NCBI RefSeq assembly: GCF_016107555.1
Contig: NZ_JABASU010000012.1
Coordinates: 20,040-84,039, forward strand
From: Psychrobacter celer
Lineage (GTDB): Bacteria; Pseudomonadota; Gammaproteobacteria; Pseudomonadales; Moraxellaceae
DNA: 64,000 nt
Direction: 5' to 3'
Shown: one piece after another, positions 58,701 to 64,000 of the stretch
How the letters are laid out: every line of letters starts with the position of its first letter
Numbering within the stretch: the first letter of the stretch is position 1
Program-made: the position numbers and the translations under genes
Notes under the pieces: generated by a model
The model's database searches: none
What the model saw: the letters and a program-made list of their open reading frames with translations, nothing else
Told to the model about the DNA's origin: nothing

Positions 58701-58908
58701 AAACATTGGCATCAGTGCTAATATTACCGGAAATACTTTCGCTGGTAGTAAGGACAATATTGCGACATCAGGTGGTTTTTATGGTGATGGTGCAAAGTTC
58801 CTAGGAGGCATTTATCAAGAAGCTCAACCTGGTAATGTAGCAGGAACAGGTACCACGCCAGGAACAGGCACGACCTTTCAAGGAACCTTTGGCGCCGAAA
58901 AGCAATAA
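52762..58908 (+). CDS. giant Slam-dependent-type surface lipoprotein 2: coiled coils with four TbpB-like barrel modules
   Basis: 2048 residues from the ATG at 52762, chosen because CATGGAGGAAGACGA precedes it and the resulting signal peptide matches that of lipoprotein 1 (lipobox LASC, Cys36). Domains: Pro/Thr/Gly-rich spacer (37-74), coiled coil 1 (about 75-512), module A (513-753), coiled coil 2 (755-1063), module B (1064-1303, identical in sequence to module A), coiled coil 3 (1305-1485), module C (1490-1740), module D (1755-2048). Modules end with GGFFGGDAQYLGGVYEG or GGFYGDGAKFLGGIYQ and GTYGAK or GTFGAEKQ. The end is very similar to that of lipoprotein 1. Likely exported by Slam encoded 127 bp downstream. 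Confidence 0.85.
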   Translation: MSLNRHSISAVATAKKLKTPLKASVVILTTVILASCASDGGDSTTPKPSPTIPKDDSGTVGGSETEGSGVDTGSNAQAEAAIKAAEAKTKAAEAALKQAKAKTKAAEDALKAAEMKFGVESQKAAEASQKAIDAARSEAAEAKAAAEAARVEAVAKIEAAAQEAEGKIKAAKEAAAKEAVAKVKVAEANAKAAEARANTAEAKAKELQDLLASETAAKEAAEAEKKTAEAETKKAQDKVKTAEEKAAAAIKAVAAAKAEADKKIAALKEATASQVAVAEKEATAAKEALKTAEAEAIVTAKAAAKAAADAAAAAAKEAAVKLEAVKSASEKEITAAKKVAADAQARADKAVKDAADAQKRVEEAEAIAKSEADRADLEASRKEQAIKQAEEAKAEALKAKDEAVKANKEAADSKQLAEKAKADLETAEAALAKAEKDLAEALASGGNPEALQAEVDRRQAALDAANAEVIATQQAQAEAQAAAEAQIAAAQQATQAAADALAASQIKNAPEAEKSGVQSLNVNVAPLSKVYNTTTRDFDSTDDSVIARADLASESEPGAGDGLLGKLSITTSGEGDKDVAGSNGFKAHDDNAAVSALGQELPLTYVSTYKDFEDDMRIGHIDGKAVFSGAELPVNGVAVVGNATQAENMPTEGSVGYTGDATYRQLGIDNDIEFGKSAFTADFVAKNLKGNLAFDKAGKIGLTAAIDGNQFSGTAADNAGFNTEGGFFGGDAQYLGGVYEGNGAQGTYGAKSDKQTAAEQAAIKAQADADAANAAIAGVQAQAAAAKAAAEKAQADAIKAQEALAKAEENLANAGNGEDLLAAALERAAAAEAAEAAALDAATKATAAKDAALAAQAAAEDAAIKAQQAADKAIGDAKAEANQKVAEANQQAADAKAQAADAQTRADAAEAAEAKAKAEAITAKEQAETAIAAANAKADQANQQASAAQALAQAEKQKAETAQAEADQAKSELVTAQQKLAEAEQALADALASGGGNTEALQAEVDRRQAALDTANAKAAAAQQAQAAATAAAEAQIAAAQQATQAAADALAASQIKNAPEAEKSGVQSLNVNVAPLSKVYNTTTRDFDSTDDSVIARADLASESEPGAGDGLLGKLSITTSGEGDKDVAGSNGFKAHDDNAAVSALGQELPLTYVSTYKDFEDDMRIGHIDGKAVFSGAELPVNGVAVVGNATQAENMPTEGSVGYTGDATYRQLGIDNDIEFGKSAFTADFVAKNLKGNLAFDKAGKIGLTAAIDGNQFSGTAADNAGFNTEGGFFGGDAQYLGGVYEGNGAQGTYGAKSDKQTAAEQAAIKAQADADAANAAIAGVQAQAAAAKAAAEKAQADAIKAQEALAKAEENLANAGNGEDLLAAALERAAAAEAAEAAALDAATKATAAKDTALAAQAAAEDAAIKAQQAADKAIGDAKAEANQKVAEANQQAADAKAQAADAQTRADAAETARLEAEARAKAAEDALEAAQQLPPAPTNPKAPVNVTITGFQNSIADHDNSGISANTSASYDTYTALLNETGSRDFKNSINVELRNASDEDYEGSFKKSELKQIGGIFNNKLNYTSTYKNFDEQMQIGHVYGDLKGLANVIRLSKLSNVYVQGNSTNIDDMQYMKELSQYNIDNGINDGKVNYKGVASYIGNSKEEIIGHDPIIGTSEFKVDFVDSQVDGTLSFDGSSVSEKVIKAEIDGNSFAGSWNGVDTKGGFFGEDANLLGGVYQVADGKGTYGATKVDPSAEPVPEPKAITGVMSNTISSVSGLGTDDAIGYRQFVTDNQTFTTTTGEGEDTTPTIVEDSAVDNLPSYDKFAARLDIVKPNKFKQPAMITTVRSNDVAFDADSGFMKSKDKNVATFKNVGSIIGDIDLKYNYDSVYRNFDTQMQIGHVYGDLVKESGIGSGVKSRYTNVYVMGQATENMPTDGNVQYAGVATYMDNLHLGSGAIKDPVVNGTSTFNVDFVNDSMTGELTFAGINKNIGISANITGNTFAGSKDNIATSGGFYGDGAKFLGGIYQEAQPGNVAGTGTTPGTGTTFQGTFGAEKQ
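54105..57116 (+). repeat. 1650-bp tandem duplication inside lipoprotein 2
   Basis: Two copies offset by exactly 1650 bp (550 codons). The conserved parts are about 54105-55466 and 55755-57116. From about 54205/55855 onward the copies are almost identical at DNA level over about 1.26 kb; I see one coding difference (GCG at 55316 region, ACG at 56966 region, Ala to Thr) and very few silent ones. The stretch 55467-55754 between them is a unique coiled-coil segment. Confidence 0.92.
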
Positions 58909-58934
58909 AGGAATATGACTGTACAACCCAAACG

Positions 58935-58961
58935 AAAAAGCGTCTTAGGACGCTTTTTTTC
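58935..58961 (+). terminator. terminator between lipoprotein 2 and slam
   Basis: Stem AAAAAGCGTC / GACGCTTTTT with loop TTAG and a following T run, 26 bp after the lipoprotein stop. Slam is therefore either read through or has its own promoter in 58962-59035. Confidence 0.9.
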
Positions 58962-59035
58962 TCGCTTAAACGTTTAAAATCCCTTAGGATGATTAAGTTT
59001 GGAAGATTAATGATCATACTTAGGTAAGGATACCC

Positions 59036-60583
59036 ATGAATAATCAATATATGCTCAAACCTCTTACGCTCTGTGTTTCACTAATGATGGCTTATTCTGT
59101 CCCCGTCATGGCAGAAGATACGCCACCAGACATAGGGCCGGAGCTTGACCAGGCAACTGAGCTGCTCAAACGTGAAAATCAAACAGCAGTATCAGATCCC
59201 ACAGCGCCATCTACCGCGGTTTCTGATACAGAGGCGCAGCGTGCCATCAAAAGTCGTCAGCAACTTGCTGCCGCCACGACATACAATTTGGCGGCGTTAA
59301 AAGCCAACCCAGCGGCGTTTAGTAAGTTTTTAAATGATGCGTTAGCCGCGCAAGATATGGTCACGGTAAAAGAAGTATTGCCGCATTATAAAGCACTTAA
59401 AACCAATGATCCCATGCTCATCAAATTCGCTGACGCCTTAATATATCGCAGTGAAGCCAAAAACAAGCAAGCCATCGCCATTTACCGTGAGATGCTCGCA
59501 GCAGATCCAGATTTTCACCCTGTACGCCTAAATATGGCGATTGCCATGCAAGCAGATAAGCAGTATGCCGCCGCAAAAGAGCAGTTTTTAAAGCTACAGT
59601 CGGTTGATCTACCAGCTCCTGTGATGGCGAGAGTTCAAAACTCGTTGGCTCAAATAAATAGTTCAGAAAAATGGCAGTTTAATGTCTCTGCCAGCTATGT
59701 GAGAGATAGCAATATCAATGACGCGCCGTCTAAGTCTATTCAATCTAGTCTGGGGCGTTCAATCGAACAAAAAACGGCCAACGGTATTCAGGTGTCTGGC
59801 AGTGCCAATAAGCGCTTTAATTTACCTGAGAATTTTTATGCAACCGTAGGCGGAAATGCTTCACTAAAAGGCTACTGGGATGAAACGGATTATAACGATT
59901 ATCTGCTGACCGCTTCTGCTGGTATTGGTTATGATGATGCCAAAAATGATGTCTCACTCACACCGTTTGTGACCAAGCGGTATTACGATGAAGAAGATTA
60001 TAGCCTACGTAAAGGGGTCACGGTCAGCGGCTCACGCTGGGTAAAACCAAAGTTGAAATTGACGGCCACCGGTATTTTGTCCAATGAAACGTTTGAGGAT
60101 GACGACAATAAAAACCGAGAAACCGATGGTCAGTTCCTTGGCCTAAACGCATTTTATATTAAAGATGCCAAAGAGTATTTTTATGGTGGCTTAGGTAATT
60201 ACCAAAACGATGTCCCCAAATCAAGCATCATCAGCTACGATCGCAATTCTGTCAATGTCGGTTGGGGGCGTGAATGGAAGCACGGTATATCTACCCTTGC
60301 GACAGCAGGCTATGGTATCAAAGAGTACGAAGATCCTGCAGATGCCTATCCAGCTGGTAGTGGTGCATGGTTGGGCTACTATAATGCAGTGGGCGGTAAG
60401 CCGGGTACAAAACGCGAGGATAAAACCACCTCACTAGGTCTACAAGTCTGGAAGCGCGATATCACAGTGCTTGGTCTGACTCCAAGACTGGTGTTTGACT
60501 ATGAAACGACCTCTAGTAACTTTGGTTATTATGATGATCGTGATGAAAAATCAGCGACGGTATTATTAACCAAGACTTTCTAA
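59036..60583 (+). CDS. Slam-family (type XI secretion) outer-membrane lipoprotein translocator
   Basis: 515 residues. A signal peptide ends SVPVMA. Residues about 85-210 form TPR-like helices (KQAIAIYREMLAADPDFHPVRLNMAIAMQ). From WQFNVSASYVRDSNINDAPS (about 218) to the terminal Phe is a predicted beta barrel of the DUF560/Slam type; strands include YYDEEDYSLRKGVTVSGSRW and ATVLLTKTF. Slam proteins move TbpB-like lipoproteins, or soluble relatives, across the outer membrane to the cell surface. The two giant multi-barrel lipoproteins just upstream are the obvious cargo. AAGGA lies 5 nt before the ATG. Complete length for the family. Confidence 0.88.
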   Translation: MNNQYMLKPLTLCVSLMMAYSVPVMAEDTPPDIGPELDQATELLKRENQTAVSDPTAPSTAVSDTEAQRAIKSRQQLAAATTYNLAALKANPAAFSKFLNDALAAQDMVTVKEVLPHYKALKTNDPMLIKFADALIYRSEAKNKQAIAIYREMLAADPDFHPVRLNMAIAMQADKQYAAAKEQFLKLQSVDLPAPVMARVQNSLAQINSSEKWQFNVSASYVRDSNINDAPSKSIQSSLGRSIEQKTANGIQVSGSANKRFNLPENFYATVGGNASLKGYWDETDYNDYLLTASAGIGYDDAKNDVSLTPFVTKRYYDEEDYSLRKGVTVSGSRWVKPKLKLTATGILSNETFEDDDNKNRETDGQFLGLNAFYIKDAKEYFYGGLGNYQNDVPKSSIISYDRNSVNVGWGREWKHGISTLATAGYGIKEYEDPADAYPAGSGAWLGYYNAVGGKPGTKREDKTTSLGLQVWKRDITVLGLTPRLVFDYETTSSNFGYYDDRDEKSATVLLTKTF

Positions 60584-60612
60584 GTATCTTACCAGTTTTG
60601 TATTAGCCAAAT

Positions 60613-60648
60613 AAAACCCTCGCTATCTCGGATAGCGAGGGTTTTTTA
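60613..60648. terminator. bidirectional terminator between slam and putP
   Basis: Perfect 15-bp stem AAAACCCTCGCTATC / GATAGCGAGGGTTTT with a TCG loop and T run. It serves convergent slam (ends 60583) and putP (ends 60669). Confidence 0.93.
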
Positions 60649-60668
60649 GTGTTCGATAGTTTATGAAC

Positions 60669-62168
60669 TTATTTGTTTAAATTCAGCTCCATCTCTTTAT
60701 ATTTGGCAGATACCGAAGGTCTTGGACCGCCAGTCATGATACTCACTGCAAAGATAGCAATGGTGCTCAAGATAAAGCCTGGAACGATGGCGTATAACCA
60801 ACTATTTAGTGGTACGCCATTCATCTCAAATGGACCATAGACCCATAGGATGACTGTCAAGGCACCGACGACCATACCGGCGACAGCGCCGTTACGGTTC
60901 ATACCGCGCCATGTCAGACTAAAGATAACGAGTGGGCCAAATGCCGCGCCAAATCCTGCCCAAGCGTTAGAAACGAGGTTCAGTACTGAGCTGTCTGGGT
61001 TCGACGCTAATAAGATAGCGATGACAGCGACGACAATCACAGAAATACGGCCGACCAGTACTTGGCGCGCCTCTGGTGCTTCTTTATCAAAAAACAGCTT
61101 ATACACATCTTTCGTCAATGAGCTTGATACCACCAATAGCTGAGATGAGATGGTACTCATGATCGCTGCCAAGATGGCCGCTAACAAGAAGCCTGAAACC
61201 AATGGATGGAATAAAAACTGCGTGAATACCAAAAAGATGGTCTCAGGATCATCTAGAGTCATCGCGGTTCTTTGTACGTAAGCGCGACCGGCGATACCCG
61301 TCACACAAGCACCGATCAAGCTGATAATCATCCAGCTCATACCGATGTTACGCGCTGTTGGAACATCTCGCACTGAGCGAATCGCCATAAAGCGCACGAT
61401 GATATGCGGTTGACCAAAATAGCCTAATCCCCAAGCGAGTAGCGAGATGATACCAAGTGCTGTCATGCCGCTTGTGATATCGAGCATACTAGGATCGATG
61501 GTTCTGATGGCATCAGTCGTGGCTGACACGCCGCCCAGATCTGTCAAGGCAACGATAGGGACGATCACCATGGCAAACAGCATGATGACACCCTGTACAA
61601 AGTCCGTCATCGATACGGCAAGGAAGCCACCAAACAAGGTATAAATGACGACCACACCAGCGGTAACCCATAAGCCTGTGCTATAAGATAGATTTAATGA
61701 GCTTTCAAACAGTTTACCACCACCGACGAGGCTGGCCGCGGTATACACCGTGAAGAATAGAATGATGACAACGGCTGAGATGACACGTAGCATGTGCGAC
61801 TTGTCCTCAAAGCGATTGGCGAAGTAATCAGGGAGGGTGATGGCGTTGTCAGCAACTTCGGTATACACACGAAGACGCGGTGCCACGATGATATAGTTTA
61901 AAAAAGCACCCAATGTCAGACCGATGGCAATCCAAGCACTGACCACGCCATCGGCATACATAGCGCCTGGTAATCCAAGCAATAGCCAGCCTGACATATC
62001 TGAGGCACCCGCTGAGAGTGCCGTTACTGCTGGGCTGAGATTACGGCCACCGAGCATATAGCCTTCTGTGTCATTGGCCTGCTTAAAGTAAGCATAAATG
62101 CCAATCCCAATCATCACTAAAAAATAGGCGCCGAGCGATATCAGCACGCCACTAGAAACTCCGTTCAT
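60669..62168 (-). CDS. putP: sodium/proline symporter PutP
   Basis: 499 residues with about 13 transmembrane helices. PutP signatures are clear: GYMLGGRNLSPAVTALSAGASDMSGWLLLGLPG (Na+-site region of TM2), RLRVYTEVADNAITLPDYFANRF, and LLAAILAAIMSTISSQLLVVSS near helix 9. It couples proline uptake to Na+, as nutrient or osmoprotectant. AAGGACAATTTAT precedes the ATG. No putA is adjacent. A minus-strand hairpin-T structure lies about 100 bp upstream of the start. Confidence 0.95.
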   Translation of the reverse strand: MNGVSSGVLISLGAYFLVMIGIGIYAYFKQANDTEGYMLGGRNLSPAVTALSAGASDMSGWLLLGLPGAMYADGVVSAWIAIGLTLGAFLNYIIVAPRLRVYTEVADNAITLPDYFANRFEDKSHMLRVISAVVIILFFTVYTAASLVGGGKLFESSLNLSYSTGLWVTAGVVVIYTLFGGFLAVSMTDFVQGVIMLFAMVIVPIVALTDLGGVSATTDAIRTIDPSMLDITSGMTALGIISLLAWGLGYFGQPHIIVRFMAIRSVRDVPTARNIGMSWMIISLIGACVTGIAGRAYVQRTAMTLDDPETIFLVFTQFLFHPLVSGFLLAAILAAIMSTISSQLLVVSSSLTKDVYKLFFDKEAPEARQVLVGRISVIVVAVIAILLASNPDSSVLNLVSNAWAGFGAAFGPLVIFSLTWRGMNRNGAVAGMVVGALTVILWVYGPFEMNGVPLNSWLYAIVPGFILSTIAIFAVSIMTGGPRPSVSAKYKEMELNLNK

Positions 62169-62743
62169 ATAAATTGTCCTTAACCAACTGCGTTGGCGGT
62201 AATTATTTTTAACTATAAAGAGTAAGTGTTACAAGACGTTGTCCAAAACAATATCTAAAGACAAAAAAAGCCATTAAGTAGGACATAATGGCTTTGATTC
62301 AATATCTGCTGTTAGTTTTATATGATTGGCGTTGCTCTAGGGCGAAGGTATATAGATCATGACACTGCGATTATCGACCAAATCATCCGCTCATAAATAG
62401 CACATGGCGTAGTCAATAAAGATTGTCATTCAATAAGGAGCAAATCAAAAAGTCGATGCTTCGCTTTATCGCATTTGCCAGTTATATACCTATAGTTATA
62501 TAACTATATTGGTCGCCAATATAACCAATCATTTAAAACCATTAAACCTACTGAAACCTATCATATATTACTTGAAGTGTTCAATATATGACTATCAGTG
62601 TTCATATGGTAAATTTTTGTTATAAAAACAACGTCAAGCGTATTATAACGTATGACTACTACAAATGCGAATGGCGTGCCTGCTAGTGGTAAGGCACAAG
62701 AATTATGCGGCTTGACTGATGCTATATAGTATGAATCACTTTA
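62169..62743. other. 575-bp intergenic region between lysR and putP
   Basis: Contains a minus-strand terminator at 62263-62295. The stretch 62296-62743 between this terminator and the LysR stop holds no credible ORF. The motif TATAGTTATATAACTATA (62493-62510) is a near-perfect palindrome and could be a regulator site for putP or an RNA in this interval. Confidence 0.5.
62263..62295 (-). terminator. terminator upstream of putP (minus strand)
   Basis: Perfect 10-bp stem AAAGCCATTA (62267-62276) / TAATGGCTTT (62286-62295), followed on the minus strand by T residues. It lies 448 bp after the LysR stop and about 100 bp before putP, so it ends either a long lysR transcript, an unannotated small RNA, or works as a putP attenuator. 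Confidence 0.75.
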
Positions 62744-63616
62744 TTAATCGATAGGGGATAATAAATCCAATAGCGCCGTCACACTGCTAGATTGAGTCAG
62801 CTTTGGATTGATGACCACGCCCAGATAACGCTGTAACTCGATATTGTCCGCCATATCGATACGCTCTAAGTCTTGACTGATCATGGTCTGCGGCAGTACC
62901 GACCAGCCAAGACCGACAGAGACCAGCATACGAATAGACTCTAATGGGTTGGTGCTCATGGTCGCATAAGGCTTGAGGTTATGCTTGGCAAACTCAGCCA
63001 GCGTAATCTGACTGGTAAAGGTATTGGCCGATGGTAAAATCGCAGGATAGCGAGCCAACTGCTCGAGCGTCACATTGGATTTGGTCGCCAATGGTGACAA
63101 AGTGCCTGTCATAAAGTATAAAGGGTCAGACCAAAGCGTATGGTAGGTTAGCCGCTTGTCGTAGACAGGTGGCAAAGTGACAAACGCCAGTGACAAGTCA
63201 CCATCTAATACTGCTTTGTGTGCCGCCTCTGAATCGACAAAATGCACTTCTAGCTGGACGGCAGGATACGCTTGGATAAAGTGTTTGAGGACAGGCGCTA
63301 AATGGTGTAGGCCAATATGATGGCTGGTACCGATGATCAGCTTACCTGATACAATATGCTGGGAGTGCTGCAGGTTTATCTTGAAGTTTTCATAATCTTC
63401 AAGCCAGCGTTTGGCGTGCGGCAGCATTTCGGTCGCCGCTTGCGTGGGTACAATACCGCGTCCGACAGTATCGAACAAAGTGATGTTAAACTCATCTTCC
63501 AAATTTTTGATACGTTTACTGACTGCAGGCTGAGTGATAAACAGCTTTTCGGCTGCGCCTGAGATGCTGCCAGTGTGCATAACGGTAACGAATGTCGTCA
63601 AATTTGTGGTGTTCAA
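62744..63616 (-). CDS. LysR-type transcriptional regulator
   Basis: 290 residues. The N-terminal winged helix-turn-helix is typical (GSISGAAEKLFITQPAVSKRIKNLEDEF), followed by a co-inducer-binding domain (about 90-290). The start is TTG at 63616 with AAGGACAT 4-8 nt upstream; the next Met at codon 13 would cut into the first helix of the DNA-binding domain, so TTG is the credible start. The target is unknown. Some relatives (CysB/Cbl-like or CynR-like) have similar QPAVSKRI motifs, but this is too general to assign a ligand. It has the same orientation as putP, separated by 575 bp. Confidence 0.9.
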   Translation of the reverse strand: MNTTNLTTFVTVMHTGSISGAAEKLFITQPAVSKRIKNLEDEFNITLFDTVGRGIVPTQAATEMLPHAKRWLEDYENFKINLQHSQHIVSGKLIIGTSHHIGLHHLAPVLKHFIQAYPAVQLEVHFVDSEAAHKAVLDGDLSLAFVTLPPVYDKRLTYHTLWSDPLYFMTGTLSPLATKSNVTLEQLARYPAILPSANTFTSQITLAEFAKHNLKPYATMSTNPLESIRMLVSVGLGWSVLPQTMISQDLERIDMADNIELQRYLGVVINPKLTQSSSVTALLDLLSPID

Positions 63617-63945
63617 ACGGATGTCCTTAGCTATTTTGTAAGCTATAAATAAAAGTTGGCTGACCCAATCACAATGTATTAGAAATAAAAGTTTGTGTCT
63701 ATGAAAAAATCATCAATTATTATTATAGGATTAGCCTGCTATAATCACAAGACATCGAGACGTATTGTCACATATTTATTGCATAAACGGCGGTGTTTTT
63801 TCGTATAACGCTTGTTTTAATCGCAGTTTTTAGCAATAAATACTAGATAAGTATGCCGACCTGACAAAGCGTTGGCGTAGAGATAAGATATACCAACATA
63901 CTACCTAGACTAGACCTCATTTTTGCTTACCGATAGCAAGCAGGT
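63617..63945. other. 329-bp intergenic region upstream of the LysR gene
   Basis: AT-rich, no gene visible. It should contain the promoter of the LysR-type gene and that of any gene lying beyond the window. Confidence 0.4.
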
Positions 63946-64000
63946 AAAATAGTAAGTAAGTGAAAATAGTAAGTAAGTGAAAATAGTAAGTAAGTGAAAA
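63946..64000 (+). repeat. 17-bp tandem repeat at the window end
   Basis: Three perfect copies of AAAATAGTAAGTAAGTG (63946, 63963, 63980), and a fourth begins at 63997 and is cut by the window. The unit itself contains the shorter repeat AGTA/AGTG. The total copy number is unknown. Confidence 0.9.

Noticed and set aside
48384..58908. Possible trimeric autotransporter adhesins
   Set aside because: Both proteins have lipoboxes and repeated TbpB-like barrel signatures, and lack a YadA-like anchor or ESPR signal; the Slam gene beside them fits lipoprotein export instead.
63946..64000. CRISPR array at the window end
   Set aside because: The units are contiguous 17-mers with no spacers and no cas genes nearby; it is a simple tandem repeat.

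Overview
The window reads as chromosomal DNA of a Moraxellaceae gammaproteobacterium, most likely Psychrobacter. Supporting this are the sspA-sspB and petABC genes, the mrp-dcd neighbourhood, slyX beside uup, a TsdA-type diheme cytochrome next to a TtrS/TtrR-like two-component system, and an AT-leaning composition with very AT-rich intergenic stretches. The genus is an inference from gene content, not from a marker comparison.

Left end (1-7250): the end of a type 1 BREX phage-defence operon (3' part of pglX, complete pglZ), a tyrosine recombinase and a tRNA-Leu(UAA). This is the tRNA-proximal edge of a genomic island. No brxL follows pglZ. A tRNA-Cys and a transporter pair (solute symporter plus 44-residue membrane partner) come next. 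10.4-13.8 kb carries an FdhF/YdeP-like molybdenum oxidoreductase with FdhD. 13.9-19.4 kb is a sulfur-redox module: a membrane triheme cytochrome c and TsdA (thiosulfate dehydrogenase/tetrathionate reductase), divergent from a TtrS-like sensor kinase and TtrR-like regulator. 19.5-23.8 kb is an ABC importer operon with two paralogous binding lipoproteins. metG follows. 27.1-31.5 kb is a ketone-body utilisation cluster (GntP-type permease, CoA transferase A/B, 3-hydroxybutyrate dehydrogenase) with a 170-bp MITE in the divergent promoter region. 31.7-43.2 kb is mostly housekeeping: an mgtE remnant, mrp, two unknown genes, dcd, sspB/sspA, the cytochrome bc1 operon, uup and slyX, then a frameshifted solo tnpB.

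The most interesting part is 44.6-60.6 kb. It holds two FadL-type outer-membrane proteins, two giant paralogous lipoproteins (1230 and about 2048 residues), and a Slam-type (type XI secretion) outer-membrane translocator. Each lipoprotein alternates long Ala/Lys/Glu-rich coiled coils with complete TbpB-like handle-barrel modules: three modules in the first, four in the second. The second contains a near-identical 1650-bp tandem duplication. I infer that Slam exports both as long multi-headed surface stalks. The nearby presence of FadL-like channels instead of a TonB-dependent receptor suggests an unusual partner or substrate class.

The right end holds putP, a long intergenic region with a minus-strand terminator, a LysR-type regulator that starts with TTG, and a 17-bp tandem repeat running off the window.
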